From Pseudoxanthomonas sp. PXM03 (lineage in GTDB: Bacteria; Pseudomonadota; Gammaproteobacteria; Xanthomonadales; Xanthomonadaceae), in assembly GCF_014852005.1 (NCBI RefSeq), contig NZ_JACVAU010000006.1:1-64000 (forward strand): a stretch of 64,000 nucleotides of DNA. The letters run 5' to 3'. The notes below the pieces were generated by a model. It searched no databases. It worked only from the letters and a program-made list of their open reading frames with translations, and was not told the origin of the DNA. The translations under genes were made by a program, and so were the position numbers. This document shows positions 24,000 through 33,383 of this stretch, piece after piece; position 1 is the first letter of the stretch; each line of letters begins with the position of its first letter.

Positions 24000-24542
24000 A
24001 TGAACATGGCGAGCGATGCACGATTGACACTGCTGGCGTCGTACAACCAATGGATGAACCGGCGCCTGTACGATGCGGCGGCGACATTGCCGCATGACAC
24101 GCTGGCTGCGGATCGCGGCGCCTTCTTCGGCTCCATCCTCGGTACGCTCAACCATCTGGTCGTCACCGACACGATCTGGCTCAAGCGGTTCGCTGCTGCG
24201 CCCGGCGCTGCCGCAGTGCTTGCGGCGCTGGACGACACGCCGATGCCGACGGCGCTGGATGCCATGCCGTACCAGACGCTTTCCGTGCTGCGCCAGCGAC
24301 GCGATTGGCTGGACACCCTGATCCTGCGATGGGTGGACACCCTCACGCCGGCACAGTTGTCAGCCCGCCTGACCTACATCAACACGAAGGGAACGGCCTT
24401 CACGCGCAGCGTCGAAGGCCTGCTCACGCACCTGTTCAACCACCAGACCCATCACCGTGGACAGGTCACCACGCTGCTGTCGCAGGCAGGCGTGGATGTG
24501 GGCGTGACCGATCTGCTGGCGTTGGTACCGGAAGAAGGCTGA
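24000..24542 (+). CDS. DinB-family protein
   Basis: 180 residues forming a four-helix bundle of the DinB/YfiT type. The metal-binding histidines are suggested by LNHLVVTD (about residue 51) and FNHQTHHRGQ (about residues 146-152). Family members bind a divalent metal and include thiol transferases and stress-induced proteins; the exact reaction is unknown. The start at 24000 fits the typical N-terminus. It ends 3 bp before the convergent YceH-type gene. Confidence 0.85.
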   Translation: MNMASDARLTLLASYNQWMNRRLYDAAATLPHDTLAADRGAFFGSILGTLNHLVVTDTIWLKRFAAAPGAAAVLAALDDTPMPTALDAMPYQTLSVLRQRRDWLDTLILRWVDTLTPAQLSARLTYINTKGTAFTRSVEGLLTHLFNHQTHHRGQVTTLLSQAGVDVGVTDLLALVPEEG

Positions 24543-24545
24543 CGC

Positions 24546-25199
24546 TCAGCTTTCGCGCGTCGCGAGCAGGCCGGCCACCTGTTCGCGCAAGGCGGCGACC
24601 TCGCCCTCCAGGGCCGCGACGCGTGCTTCGAGTTCTGCATTCGCGGGTTCGCCGGCGAGCGATGCCGACGGCAGCCGTGCCGCGATCGCCGCCACGTCCA
24701 CCGGTCCACTGAGCAGGTGCATGTAACGATCTTCCCGCTGGCCGGGCCCGCGCGGGATCTGCACGACCAGCGCAGGCTCGCGCTGGATCAGGCGTTCGAG
24801 GTGATGGCGCACGTCATCGGCATCGGCGAACTTGCTCAGCCGCTCACTGCGCGCGAGCAGTTCGTGCACGGTCTGTGCGCCGCGCAGCATCAGCAAGCCC
24901 AGCAGCGCCGCCTGCTGTTGCGGAATGCCGAAGAAGGCCGCCGTTCGATGCTCGTAGCGTTCGGCGCGCGAGGAGAACACCTGCTTCGCCAACCCCTTCT
25001 GCTCCAGCTGACGCAACGCGTGGTTCACCGCGCCATGGTCCAGCGCCATGACCGGATCGCGCGCGGTCTTCTGGTTGGCCGCGACCTGCGCGGCGTTGAC
25101 CGTCAGCGGATAGGTCTCCGGCGTGGTGGCTTCCTTCTCGATCAGGCAGCCCAGCAAACGGGCCTCGGCGGCATTCAGTACGGGCGCGGTGTCTTCCAT
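24546..25199 (-). CDS. YceH/DUF480 family protein
   Basis: 217 residues. Two winged-helix domains make up the protein: the first has [22 protein letters not shown] and the second [24 protein letters not shown], both hallmarks of DUF480. The C-terminus ends in a short coiled coil ([18 protein letters not shown]). The family is conserved in proteobacteria; no enzymatic residue is known and a nucleic-acid-binding role is inferred from the folds. It is divergent from the acid phosphatase gene. Confidence 0.92.
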   Translation of the reverse strand: MEDTAPVLNAAEARLLGCLIEKEATTPETYPLTVNAAQVAANQKTARDPVMALDHGAVNHALRQLEQKGLAKQVFSSRAERYEHRTAAFFGIPQQQAALLGLLMLRGAQTVHELLARSERLSKFADADDVRHHLERLIQREPALVVQIPRGPGQREDRYMHLLSGPVDVAAIAARLPSASLAGEPANAELEARVAALEGEVAALREQVAGLLATRES

Positions 25200-25316
25200 G
25201 GGGAAACAGTTGTCGGATGCGAGGGCATGCAGGATAACCCGTGTCCCGGACGGCGCCGGACACCGACTGCAACACAGGTCCGTTAGAATCCACGCACCTA
25301 GAAGACCGGATTGCCC

Positions 25317-26225
25317 ATGCGCGTTTCCCTGCTTGCCGCCGGCCTGGCGGCCTCGTTGCTGACCCTGTCCGCGTGCAAGCGCACCGAACCCGCAGCTGCG
25401 CCCGCCGACGCTGCGGCACCTCCCACGACCACGATACCGGCGAAGCCCACCGGCGCGCACGACAACCTCAACGCGGTGGCGTGGGTGCAGACCTCGGTGG
25501 AATACCGCGCCATCACCACCCAGACCTTCCGCGCCGCTGCCGACCACCTGGATGCCGCACTGAAGGAAAAGAACTGGGATGCGCTGGTGCCCGACGAGCG
25601 CGGCAACGCCGCCACCGGCCTGAAGCCGGCCGTGGTGATGGACGTGGACGAGACGGTACTGGACAACTCGCCCTACCAGGCCCGCCTGATCCGCGACGGC
25701 AAGGAGTACGACGAGATCAGCTGGGACCAGTGGGTCGCCGAGAAGAAGGCCAAGCCGCTGCCGGGCGTGGTGGATTTCGCCAAGGCCGCTGCGGAGAAGG
25801 GTGTGACCATCCTGTACATCTCCAACCGCGCGGTGCACCTGAAGGAAGCGACGCTGGCCAACCTGCGCGAGGCCGGACTGCCGGTCGCCGACGACAGCGT
25901 GTTCCTCGGCCTGGGCACGGTGCTGCAAGGCTGCGAGCAGAACGGCAGCGAGAAGAATTGCCGCCGCCGCCTGGCCGGGCAGCAGTACCGCGTGCTGATG
26001 CAGTTCGGCGACCAGATCGGTGACTTCGTGCAGGTGGAAGCCAACACCCGCGACGGCCGCCAGGCCTTGTTCGACGAATACGACGACTGGTTCGGCGAGC
26101 GCTGGTGGATGCTGCCCAACCCGACCTACGGCTCGTGGGAACCGGCGCTGTTCAACAACGCCTGGGACCAGCCGCCGACCGCCCGCACGCAAGCCAAGCG
26201 CGACGCACTGGACTACGCGCCATGA
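25317..26225 (+). CDS. class C acid phosphatase / 5'-nucleotidase lipoprotein (e(P4) type)
   Basis: 302 residues from ATG 25317. The lipobox LSAC with Cys20 or so gives a lipoprotein anchored in the outer membrane or periplasm. The HAD-type DDDD signature is present: [12 protein letters not shown] (nucleophile and acid/base Asp) and GDQIGDF for the later pair. It should dephosphorylate nucleotides or NMN outside the cytoplasm, helping nucleotide and NAD scavenging. The stop overlaps the ATG of pyrF (ATGA), so the two are coupled. A TAGAAT-like -10 lies at 25285. Confidence 0.9.
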   Translation: MRVSLLAAGLAASLLTLSACKRTEPAAAPADAAAPPTTTIPAKPTGAHDNLNAVAWVQTSVEYRAITTQTFRAAADHLDAALKEKNWDALVPDERGNAATGLKPAVVMDVDETVLDNSPYQARLIRDGKEYDEISWDQWVAEKKAKPLPGVVDFAKAAAEKGVTILYISNRAVHLKEATLANLREAGLPVADDSVFLGLGTVLQGCEQNGSEKNCRRRLAGQQYRVLMQFGDQIGDFVQVEANTRDGRQALFDEYDDWFGERWWMLPNPTYGSWEPALFNNAWDQPPTARTQAKRDALDYAP

Positions 26226-26947
26226 ATACGCGCGGCCCGGTCGCGCTGACGCCACGCGAACGCCTGATCTTCGCGCTGGACGCGCCGTCCGGCGCCGATG
26301 CGCTGGCGTGGGTGGACCGGCTGGGCGATGCGGTGCAGTTCTACAAGATCGGCATGGAGCTGCTGGCCAGCGGCGACTACTTCACCGTGCTGGACGAGCT
26401 CGCCCGCCGCGACAAGCGCGTGTTCGTCGACCTGAAGTTCTTCGACATCCCCGCCACCGTGGCCGGCGTGATCCGCGGCCTGTCGCGCTGGCCGGTGACC
26501 TACGCGACCATCCATGGCTGGCACGCCGGGATGATGGAAGCCGCCGCCGAGGCCCGGGGCGGCGACCTGCGGCTGCTCGCGGTGACCGTGCTGACCTCGA
26601 TGGACGGCGGCGACCTGCGCGCCATGGGCATCGCCACCGATGATCCGGCCGGGATCGTCGTCCAGCGCGCGCTTGCGGCGCAGGGTGCCGGCATTGATGG
26701 CGTGATCTGCTCCGGCCAGGAGGCCGGCATGATCCGCGCCGCCACCGGTCCCGATTTCTCCATCGTCTGTCCCGGCATCCGTCCGGGGGGGTCGGCAGGC
26801 GATGACCAGAAGCGCACCGTCGGCGTGGCCCACGCGTTCGCGCTGGGCGCGGACGCGATCGTGGTGGGCCGGCCGATCAGCAAGGCGAGCGATCCGCGCT
26901 CGGCGGCCGAGGCCATTCAGGCCGAGATCGCCCAGGCGCTTCAATAA
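26222..26947 (+). CDS. pyrF: orotidine 5'-phosphate decarboxylase
   Basis: 241 residues. LIFALDAP at the start of the barrel, YKIGMELL, and the catalytic [10 protein letters not shown] with the Asp-Lys-Asp array are all present. CPGIRPGG is the phosphate-binding loop and VVGRPI the final strand. It makes UMP from OMP, the last step of de novo pyrimidine synthesis. The start codon overlaps the phosphatase stop by four bases. The stop is followed by an AT-rich stretch and a candidate small RNA. Confidence 0.97.
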   Translation: MNTRGPVALTPRERLIFALDAPSGADALAWVDRLGDAVQFYKIGMELLASGDYFTVLDELARRDKRVFVDLKFFDIPATVAGVIRGLSRWPVTYATIHGWHAGMMEAAAEARGGDLRLLAVTVLTSMDGGDLRAMGIATDDPAGIVVQRALAAQGAGIDGVICSGQEAGMIRAATGPDFSIVCPGIRPGGSAGDDQKRTVGVAHAFALGADAIVVGRPISKASDPRSAAEAIQAEIAQALQ

Positions 26948-26979
26948 AATCAATAAGATAAATCGAGTTATTTCAGGTA

Positions 26980-27008
26980 TTGCCTTAGCATTCGGGCGCA
27001 GGTAGGCT
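26980..27008 (+). promoter_or_regulatory. candidate promoter downstream of pyrF
   Basis: TTGCCT at 26980-26985 and TAGGCT at 27003-27008 are separated by 17 bp inside an unusually AT-rich stretch (26941-26990). This would start a transcript near 27015, far from the next gene at 27206 and before an intrinsic terminator. Confidence 0.4.
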
Positions 27009-27014
27009 GTGTCC

Positions 27015-27116
27015 ATCCGGCCCTTGGGCCGGAGATGTGCCACAACACTTCGTCCTCCGGCTTCGGCCGGACTTCAGGAGGTCCGCGGGGTCGCAAGACA
27101 CCCGGCCTCCTTTTTT
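27015..27116 (+). ncRNA. candidate small RNA of about 100 nt
   Basis: Three stem-loops occur in a row: a perfect one at 27016-27033 (TCCGGCCC/GGGCCGGA), a UUCG-capped perfect one at 27056-27071 (TCCGGC TTCG GCCGGA), and an imperfect longer one from 27077 ending in CCTCC followed by six T at 27111-27116, an intrinsic terminator. A promoter-like pair lies just upstream, and no reading frame is needed to explain the sequence. Single-stranded CCTCC motifs could pair with ribosome-binding sites. The alternative is that the last hairpin is just the pyrF terminator. Confidence 0.4.
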
Positions 27117-27205
27117 ATTGCCCGCAAGGCAAGTTGCGACGGCCATGCTTGCCGCCCTCCCCCGACTGACGTGAAGATGCGGGAAGACTGGGGAGTCACC
27201 GCATC

Positions 27206-28147
27206 ATGTCCACGCCGTCCGCGTCCCTGCTGCGCGCGCTGGCCGCCTTCGGGCTGTCGCTTGTCCTGCTGGCCGCCTGCAAACGCGAACCCGAAGAGCT
27301 CGCCGGCGCCGCCAGCGAACCCGCTGCCGCCGTGCGCCAGTTGGCAACCCACCTGCAGCGCAACGACCTGGCGGCCTTCGCGCGCGACGCCGTTCCCGCT
27401 GACGTGCATGCACGGTTGGACGCTGCCTGGCGACAGGGCCACAGTCGCTGGCCGCTGACCGAGCTGCCGCTGGACGACAAGCTGGTGCCGATGCTGGCCG
27501 CGCTGGCCGCAAAGGATTCGGAAAAGACCCTGCAACGCAGCTTCGACCGACAGTTCGGGCGGCAGGACCGGGACCTGAAGGAGGCCGCGCGCACGCTGGG
27601 CCTGTTCGGCGTGCAGTATGTGAAGAACGAAGGCGACTACACGCAGGAAGAACGCGACCACTACGCGCAGGTCATCGCCGCGCTGGGCGAGTGGGCGCAA
27701 CAGGCGCCCTTGGGCGACCCGGCGCTGGCACGGACCACGCTGGCCCGGCTCGCACCCGCCGCCCGCACCAGCGGCCTGACCAGCGAAGACGCCCTGAGCC
27801 AGGCCGGCATGCAGGCCAGCCTGCAGCGGCTGACGCCCTTCTTCATCGAGACCAAGGCCAGCTTCGCCCGCTACGGGCTGCCCCTGGATGCGACCTTCGC
27901 CGACCTGCGCACCGGCCTGGTCGAACAGAAGGGCGGCACCGCCACGGTGCGGATCCACTATCCGCTGGCCGAACGCGAGATCGACACCGTGGTCAGCCTG
28001 ACCCGGCGCGGCGGGCAGTGGTACCTGACCGACTACCTCCGCCATGCCGAGGACGTGCTGAAGGCAGTGCCTGCGCCCCCGGTCGCGCCACCTGCAATCG
28101 AGACCCCTCCGGGCCCGCCGCCGGGCAGTGGCGTCCCGACGCCCTAG
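27206..28147 (+). CDS. conserved lipoprotein of unknown function
   Basis: 313 residues. A signal peptide with lipobox LLAAC (about Cys25) is followed by a helical region (about 40-200) containing LATHLQRNDLAAFARDAVP, then a beta-rich end near 240-285 (TATVRIHYPLAEREIDTVVSLTRRGGQWYLTDYL) and a Pro-rich tail. The last strands resemble NTF2-like or DUF4878-type lipoprotein domains, where a short-lived fold carries a W-Y-L ending; the similarity is weak. Only a low-complexity spacer separates it from plsB. Confidence 0.7.
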   Translation: MSTPSASLLRALAAFGLSLVLLAACKREPEELAGAASEPAAAVRQLATHLQRNDLAAFARDAVPADVHARLDAAWRQGHSRWPLTELPLDDKLVPMLAALAAKDSEKTLQRSFDRQFGRQDRDLKEAARTLGLFGVQYVKNEGDYTQEERDHYAQVIAALGEWAQQAPLGDPALARTTLARLAPAARTSGLTSEDALSQAGMQASLQRLTPFFIETKASFARYGLPLDATFADLRTGLVEQKGGTATVRIHYPLAEREIDTVVSLTRRGGQWYLTDYLRHAEDVLKAVPAPPVAPPAIETPPGPPPGSGVPTP

Positions 28148-28269
28148 GCAGTGGCATCCGCGCACCCAAGAACCCTGCTGCCGTCGCGGGGCCCACCTGG
28201 CCGGTCCCGTTGGACAGAGGGCGCCTGCCTGAACCTGTAACCGCTTCCCAGCCGGTCACGGGCGTGCGC

Positions 28270-28275
28270 CATAAT
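28270..28275 (+). promoter_or_regulatory. -10 box of a leaderless promoter (plsB)
   Basis: CATAAT then seven bases then ATG 28283. The earlier in-frame ATG at 28274 overlaps this box and is therefore unlikely as the start. Confidence 0.55.
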
Positions 28276-28282
28276 GCGCCGG

Positions 28283-30958
28283 ATGCCTGAACAGAATCCC
28301 CTGCCGTTCCCGGATGCCCCGAAACCGACGCCGCCGGAGAAGACCCCGGGTGCGACGGACCCCGCCGCGCCCGGAAACACCCCGGACACCCAGGTGGTCG
28401 CCGATGCGCCCGTCACGGCGGGTGTCCCGATGACGCCGCCCGCCCATCGCCAGGCCAAGCGGCCATTGTGGGCGCGCCTGCTCGGCCGAGTGGCCGATCC
28501 GTGGCTGGCCCTGAACATCGAACCCGAATCGCCGGGTGGCCTGCTGGACGGGCGCCCGGTCTGCTACGTGCTGGAAGACTACGGCCTGTCGAACGCGCTG
28601 ATCCTCGATCGCGCCTGCCGCGACGCCGGCCTGCCTTCGCCGCTGGTGCCGCTACCGGTCGGCGGCAATCCGCTCGGCCGCAAACGCGCTTACGTGGCGC
28701 TGTCGCGCCGCAATGCCAGCACGCTGATCCCCGACCAGGTCAGCGCCAAGACCCATTCCGGTTCGCTGGCCAAGCTGTTGCAGGCGCATCGGGCCAACCC
28801 CGGGCTGGACGTGCAGCTGGTGCCGGTGTCGATCTTCGTCGGCCGCGCGCCGGACAAGCAGAGCGGCTGGTTCTCGGTGCTGTTCTCCGAGAACTGGGCC
28901 ATCGTCGGCCGCTTCCGCCGCCTGCTTGCGATCCTGCTCAACGGCCGCGGCACCATCGTGCGGTTCGCGCCGCCCGTCTCGCTGCGCGGCACGGTCGATG
29001 AAGGCCTGGAACCGGAACGCACCGTGCGCAAGCTGTCGCGCGTGCTGCGTACGCACTTCCACCGCATCCGCGAAGCCATCATCGGCCCCGACCTGTCCAC
29101 GCGCCGCCTGCTGGTGGACCAGGTGCTGGCCGCCGAGCCGGTGAAGGAAGCCATCGTCGAGCAGGCACGCCGCGACAAGTCCAAGCCCGAGGACGCGTGG
29201 AAGAAAGCGCACGCGTACGCCTGGGAAATCGCCGCCGATTATTCCAACCCGGTGGTCCGCTCGGCCAGCTTCCTCCTGAGCCACGTCTGGAACCAGATCT
29301 ACGACGGCGTGCTGGTCCATCACCTGGACAAGTTCAAGGAAGCCGCGCCCGGCCACGAAGTCGTCTACGTGCCGTGCCACCGCAGCCACATGGACTACCT
29401 GCTGCTGTCGTACCTGCTGTACGAACGCGGCATCGTGCCCCCGCACATCGCCGCCGGCATCAACCTCAACCTGCCGGTGGTGGGCACACTGCTGCGCAAG
29501 GGCGGCGCGTTCTTCATGCGCCGCAGCTTCCGCGGCAACCCGCTGTACTCGGCGGTGTTCACCGAATACGTGGCGCAGCTGGTGTCCGGCGGCTACTCGC
29601 TGGAGTATTTCATCGAAGGCGGGCGCTCGCGCACCGGCCGGCTGCTGCCGCCGAAGGGCGGCATGATCTCGATGACGCTGCGCGCCTTCCTGCGCCAACC
29701 GCGCAAGCCGGTGCTGTTCCAGCCGGTCTACATCGGTTACGAAAAGCTGCTCGAAGGCACCAGCTACCTGGACGAACTGAGTGGCAGGCCGAAGGAAAAG
29801 GAATCCATCTGGGCCGTGCTGTGGGGCATCCCCAAGGTGCTGCGGCAGAACTACGGCCAGGTGGTGGTGAACTTCGGCGAACCGATTCCGTTGAACGACG
29901 CCCTGGCCAAGTACGCGCCCGAGTGGGACGGCACGCCGGTGGGCGAAGAGGAAAAGCCCGCGTGGCTGTCCGAGATCGTGGATGCGCTGGCCCAGCAGAT
30001 CCAGGTCAACATCAACCGCGCCGCCGACGTGAACCCGATCAACCTGCTGGCGCTGGCGCTGCTGTCCACGCCCAAGCACGCGATGGGCGAAGCCGACCTG
30101 ATCGCGCAGATCGAACTGTCCAAGACGCTGCTGGCGGAACTGCCGTATTCCGACCGCGTGACCGTCACCCCGCACTCGCCCGACCGCATCATCTCCCATG
30201 CCGAGGAGATCAACATGCTGCAGCGGATCAAGCATCCGCTCGGCGATGTGCTGAGCGTGGACGACGATACCGCCGTCTTGCTGAGCTACTACCGCAACAA
30301 CGTGCTGCACCTGTTCACGGCCTCGTCGTGGATCGCCTGCTGCTTCCAGAACAACCGCCGCATGAGCCGTGCCGGCGTGCTGCGCCTGGGCCGCACGCTG
30401 TATCCGTTCCTGCAGGAAGAGCTGTTCCTGCCATGGAGCGAGGACGAGTTCGCCGAACGCATGGAACGCACCATCGAGGTGTTCATCCGCGAGGGCCTGT
30501 TGCAGCAGGTCAACGACGACGATGGCGGCATCCTGGCGCGCAGCGCCGGCCAGACCGACGAAGTGTTCCGCCTGCGCGCGATCGGCCACTCGCTGCAGCA
30601 GGCGTTCGAGCGCTACTACATCGCCATCTCGGTACTGGTGAAGAACGGCCCCGGCACGCTGGGTGCCGCCGAGCTGGAGAGCCTATGCCAGCAGGCCGCA
30701 CAGCGCCTGAGCCTGCTGTACGCGCCTGCCGCGCCGGAATTCTTCGACAAGACCCTGTTCCGCGGCTTCATCCAGAAACTGCGCGAACTGAAGCTGGTCT
30801 GGCCCGACGAGAACAGCAAGCTGCTGTTCGACGAACGCCTGGATGCCTGGGCGCGCGACGCCAAGGCCATTCTCGGCCGCGAACTGCGCCACACCATCGA
30901 GAAGGTCAGCCCGGAAGCCGCCAAACCGGCCGAGCCGACACCGACGCCGCAGGACTGA
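28283..30958 (+). CDS. plsB: glycerol-3-phosphate 1-O-acyltransferase
   Basis: 891 residues from ATG 28283. It is a large membrane-bound acyltransferase that starts phospholipid synthesis by acylating G3P. The acyltransferase blocks are visible: I (CHRSHMDYLLLSY, with the HxxxxD pair), II (GGAFFMRRSFRGN), III (YFIEGGRSRTGR, the G3P site) and IV (PVYIGYEKL). An N-terminal Pro-rich region of about 60 residues and a Pro-rich tail extend the usual 800-residue length. The start is chosen from the CATAAT box seven bases upstream. Confidence 0.96.
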   Translation: MPEQNPLPFPDAPKPTPPEKTPGATDPAAPGNTPDTQVVADAPVTAGVPMTPPAHRQAKRPLWARLLGRVADPWLALNIEPESPGGLLDGRPVCYVLEDYGLSNALILDRACRDAGLPSPLVPLPVGGNPLGRKRAYVALSRRNASTLIPDQVSAKTHSGSLAKLLQAHRANPGLDVQLVPVSIFVGRAPDKQSGWFSVLFSENWAIVGRFRRLLAILLNGRGTIVRFAPPVSLRGTVDEGLEPERTVRKLSRVLRTHFHRIREAIIGPDLSTRRLLVDQVLAAEPVKEAIVEQARRDKSKPEDAWKKAHAYAWEIAADYSNPVVRSASFLLSHVWNQIYDGVLVHHLDKFKEAAPGHEVVYVPCHRSHMDYLLLSYLLYERGIVPPHIAAGINLNLPVVGTLLRKGGAFFMRRSFRGNPLYSAVFTEYVAQLVSGGYSLEYFIEGGRSRTGRLLPPKGGMISMTLRAFLRQPRKPVLFQPVYIGYEKLLEGTSYLDELSGRPKEKESIWAVLWGIPKVLRQNYGQVVVNFGEPIPLNDALAKYAPEWDGTPVGEEEKPAWLSEIVDALAQQIQVNINRAADVNPINLLALALLSTPKHAMGEADLIAQIELSKTLLAELPYSDRVTVTPHSPDRIISHAEEINMLQRIKHPLGDVLSVDDDTAVLLSYYRNNVLHLFTASSWIACCFQNNRRMSRAGVLRLGRTLYPFLQEELFLPWSEDEFAERMERTIEVFIREGLLQQVNDDDGGILARSAGQTDEVFRLRAIGHSLQQAFERYYIAISVLVKNGPGTLGAAELESLCQQAAQRLSLLYAPAAPEFFDKTLFRGFIQKLRELKLVWPDENSKLLFDERLDAWARDAKAILGRELRHTIEKVSPEAAKPAEPTPTPQD

Positions 30959-31044
30959 GGTCCTGCTACTGGAAGCTGATGGTCATGCCCGCCGCATCAT
31001 GCAGGGGCTGACCCGCCGGTTTCGTTTTCGCATGGCAGCGCCGC

Positions 31045-31764
31045 TCAGGACACCGCATTGAACGAGCGCGTCAACCATGCCTTCGCCGGCAGCGCGCGCG
31101 AGGGATCGCGTATCAGGCGGTGCAGGGGCGAGCCGCATTCGGACAGATAGGGCTCGTCCTCGATCACCAGCACCATCCGCAACAGGTCCACGCCGCCCGG
31201 CAGGATGGCCGGGGGCAGGTATTCGCGGAAGCCATAGTGCTCGAACACATCGTGCAGGAACGGCTCGCATGCCAGCAGGCAGAACTGGATGCGGTTTTCC
31301 TGCGCCCAGCGGTACGCTTCTTCCATCAACCGGTCCACCACCGGCTTGCTGCGCTGGTCGGCCTGCACGGCGAAACGCGTACCCACCGCGACCTGCGCCA
31401 GGGGCCAGGAGCGCGCGAAGGCGTCGATCTGGAACAGGCTGCCGTACTCCACCTGCACGGCCAGCGGCGCGAAGTCGTGCAGGCGCAGGGTGGCGATCGC
31501 CTGCGTACCCTTTTCCACCGCCAGCGTGGTGCCGCACGCGTCCAGACCGTCGGTGACACGCTTGCTCCGGTCGCCGAACTGGCCCCGCTCGTGGAAATAC
31601 ACCTCGCGCCGCAGGCGCGGCACGTCGCCCAGGGAATCGCCTGGCGCAAAGCGATGCGTGCGCAGGCCCAGCCCGGCCATCGCCTCGTCCGCCGACGCTG
31701 CCACCAGCCGTGCCTCGCGGGCCGACGATGGCGTGCGGTGATTGAACGGTTTGTCCTGCTCCAT
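31045..31764 (-). CDS. GNAT/autoinducer-synthase-like acyltransferase (PEP-CTERM/exosortase-associated type)
   Basis: 239 residues from ATG 31764. The LRREVYFHERGQFGDRSKRVTDGLDACGTTL segment is split here into LRREVYFHERGQ and DGLDACGTTL, which match the N-terminal strand-helix pattern of acyl-homoserine-lactone synthase-like GNAT proteins annotated as exosortase-associated acyltransferases. A second conserved block FCLLACEPFLHDVFEHYGF is the acyl-CoA or acyl-ACP pocket. The natural substrate is unknown and no exosortase gene is in the window. The 276-bp upstream interval has no gene. Confidence 0.7.
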   Translation of the reverse strand: MEQDKPFNHRTPSSAREARLVAASADEAMAGLGLRTHRFAPGDSLGDVPRLRREVYFHERGQFGDRSKRVTDGLDACGTTLAVEKGTQAIATLRLHDFAPLAVQVEYGSLFQIDAFARSWPLAQVAVGTRFAVQADQRSKPVVDRLMEEAYRWAQENRIQFCLLACEPFLHDVFEHYGFREYLPPAILPGGVDLLRMVLVIEDEPYLSECGSPLHRLIRDPSRALPAKAWLTRSFNAVS

Positions 31765-32040
31765 GCCACTCCCTCGCCACGGCGCCGGAGGCGCACGCAG
31801 CCAGTCATTGGGAACCGCGGCGCCGGCAGGACGGCAAACGGTCGGTCGTAGGGAAAACCCCCACGCCGGGAAATCAAGCAAGCATCGGGCCAACTGTGCC
31901 GATCGCTCCGGAAGAGAACCACGGGGGTCACGGACGGGTATTTCAGGCTTCTGGCGACCCCGACGTGCGGGACGCACGCGTCCGCGCCGGCAGGGGGTGA
32001 CGCACAGCGTCAGATCCGGGCTGTCGCGCGGCGCGCGGGC

Positions 32041-32247
32041 TCAGGCCGGCTCGTCGGGAATCAACGCGCTCTCCAGCCGCGCGATGCAGTCCTTCAGCCA
32101 CAACTTGCGCTTCTTCAGGCGCTTGATCGCCACCTCGTCGGCGTCGGCATCATCCACCAGGCGCGCGATCGCCTCGTCCAGCTCGCGGTGCTCGAGCTTG
32201 AGTTCGGTGACCTTCTGGGTGATGTCGGCGGGGTTGCTGATCTCCAC
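32041..32247 (-). CDS. DUF465 (YdcH-type) small protein
   Basis: 68 residues from a GTG at 32247; a longer in-frame ATG at 32298 would overlap the ttcA promoter and is less likely. The sequence is a two-helix hairpin with [15 protein letters not shown] and [16 protein letters not shown], the DUF465 pattern. Function unknown. It is divergent from ttcA, whose -10 box lies at 32294. Confidence 0.75.
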   Translation of the reverse strand: MEISNPADITQKVTELKLEHRELDEAIARLVDDADADEVAIKRLKKRKLWLKDCIARLESALIPDEPA

Positions 32248-32293
32248 GCGGCGAGCGTACACCGGCGGCGGCAAGGGCGTCACCGCACCCCGG

Positions 32294-32299
32294 TACAAT
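32294..32299 (+). promoter_or_regulatory. -10 box of a leaderless promoter (ttcA)
   Basis: TACAAT, seven bases, then ATG 32307. It shows that the earlier in-frame ATG at 32298 lies inside the promoter. Confidence 0.62.
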
Positions 32300-32306
32300 G
32301 ACGTCC

Positions 32307-33221
32307 ATGAGTACCGTCCTGCCCTTGCCCGACCCCGTCCTGCGCCGCCCTGTCGCCGATCCGCGCCGCGCCGCGCACGAACAGGGCAAGCTGGCCAAGC
32401 GGTTGCGCCGCCAGGTGGGCCAGGCGATCGCCGACTTCGGCATGATCAAGGAGGGCGACAAGGTCATGGTGTGCCTGTCCGGCGGCAAGGACAGCTACAC
32501 GATGCTGGACATCCTGCTGCAGCTCCAGAAGAAGGCGCCGGTCAGCTTCGAACTGGTCGCGGTCAACCTGGACCAGAAGCAGCCGGACTTTCCCGAGCAC
32601 GTGCTGCCGGAATACCTGGAACGTGCGGGCGTGCCGTACCACATCATCGAGCAGGACACGTATTCGGTGGTCAGCCGGGTGATCCCGGAAGGCAAGACCA
32701 TGTGTTCGCTGTGCTCGCGCCTGCGCCGTGGCGCGCTGTACAGCTACGCCGAGGAAAACGGCTTCACCAAGATCGCGTTGGGCCACCACCGCGACGACCT
32801 GGTGGCGACGTTCTTCCTGAACATGTTCTTCCACGCCAAGCTCTCCGGCATGCCGCCCAAGCTGCTGTCTGACAACGCCAAGCATGTGGTGATCCGCCCG
32901 CTGGCCTATGTGCGCGAAGGCGACATCGCCCAGTACGCCGAGGCGAAGTCATTCCCCATCATCCCCTGCAACCTGTGCGGCAGCCAGGAGAACCTGCAGC
33001 GCAAACAGGTCAAGAAGATGATGGATGCGTGGGAGCGCGAGACGCCCGGCCGCATCGAGACCATCGCGCGCGCGCTGGGCGATATCCGCCCGTCGCAGCT
33101 CAGCGATCCGAACCTGTTCGATTTCCTCTCCCTGGGCCACCGCGACGGCGCCGCCTTGCCCGATGCGCAGGCATGGCTGGCGGGCGAACCGCACCCCACC
33201 TCGGCGGACGAGGACACCTGA
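32307..33221 (+). CDS. ttcA: tRNA 2-thiocytidine(32) synthetase TtcA
   Basis: 304 residues. The PP-loop [13 protein letters not shown] adenylates cytidine-32 of tRNA. The 4Fe-4S ligands are in [10 protein letters not shown] and [10 protein letters not shown] (CxxC pairs). [17 protein letters not shown] is the typical fold signature. The enzyme exchanges the C32 oxygen for sulfur using a cysteine desulfurase as donor. The start was chosen by the leaderless TACAAT box. Confidence 0.95.
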   Translation: MSTVLPLPDPVLRRPVADPRRAAHEQGKLAKRLRRQVGQAIADFGMIKEGDKVMVCLSGGKDSYTMLDILLQLQKKAPVSFELVAVNLDQKQPDFPEHVLPEYLERAGVPYHIIEQDTYSVVSRVIPEGKTMCSLCSRLRRGALYSYAEENGFTKIALGHHRDDLVATFFLNMFFHAKLSGMPPKLLSDNAKHVVIRPLAYVREGDIAQYAEAKSFPIIPCNLCGSQENLQRKQVKKMMDAWERETPGRIETIARALGDIRPSQLSDPNLFDFLSLGHRDGAALPDAQAWLAGEPHPTSADEDT

Positions 33222-33233
33222 CCTCGCCACACG

Positions 33234-33335
33234 CCCGCCGTCATCCTGGCGAAAGCTGGATCCTTGCAGTTGCGCTCCAGCGGGCTGACGGACAGCAGAA
33301 GCAGAATGGATCCCGCCCTTGGCCGGGACGGCGGG
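33234..33335. repeat. inverted-repeat element upstream of rdgC
   Basis: Two imperfect arms at 33234-33263 (starts CCCGCCGTC, ends GGATCC) and 33308-33335 (starts GGATCC, ends ACGGCGGG) are inverted copies of about 28 bp, separated by 44 bp. This is the short interspersed palindromic type common between xanthomonad genes. The rdgC promoter may be embedded in it. Confidence 0.65.
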
Positions 33336-33383
33336 CAAAGCAACAACGCGCATCCCCCTCATTTACCGGACCCTGATTCCCCG

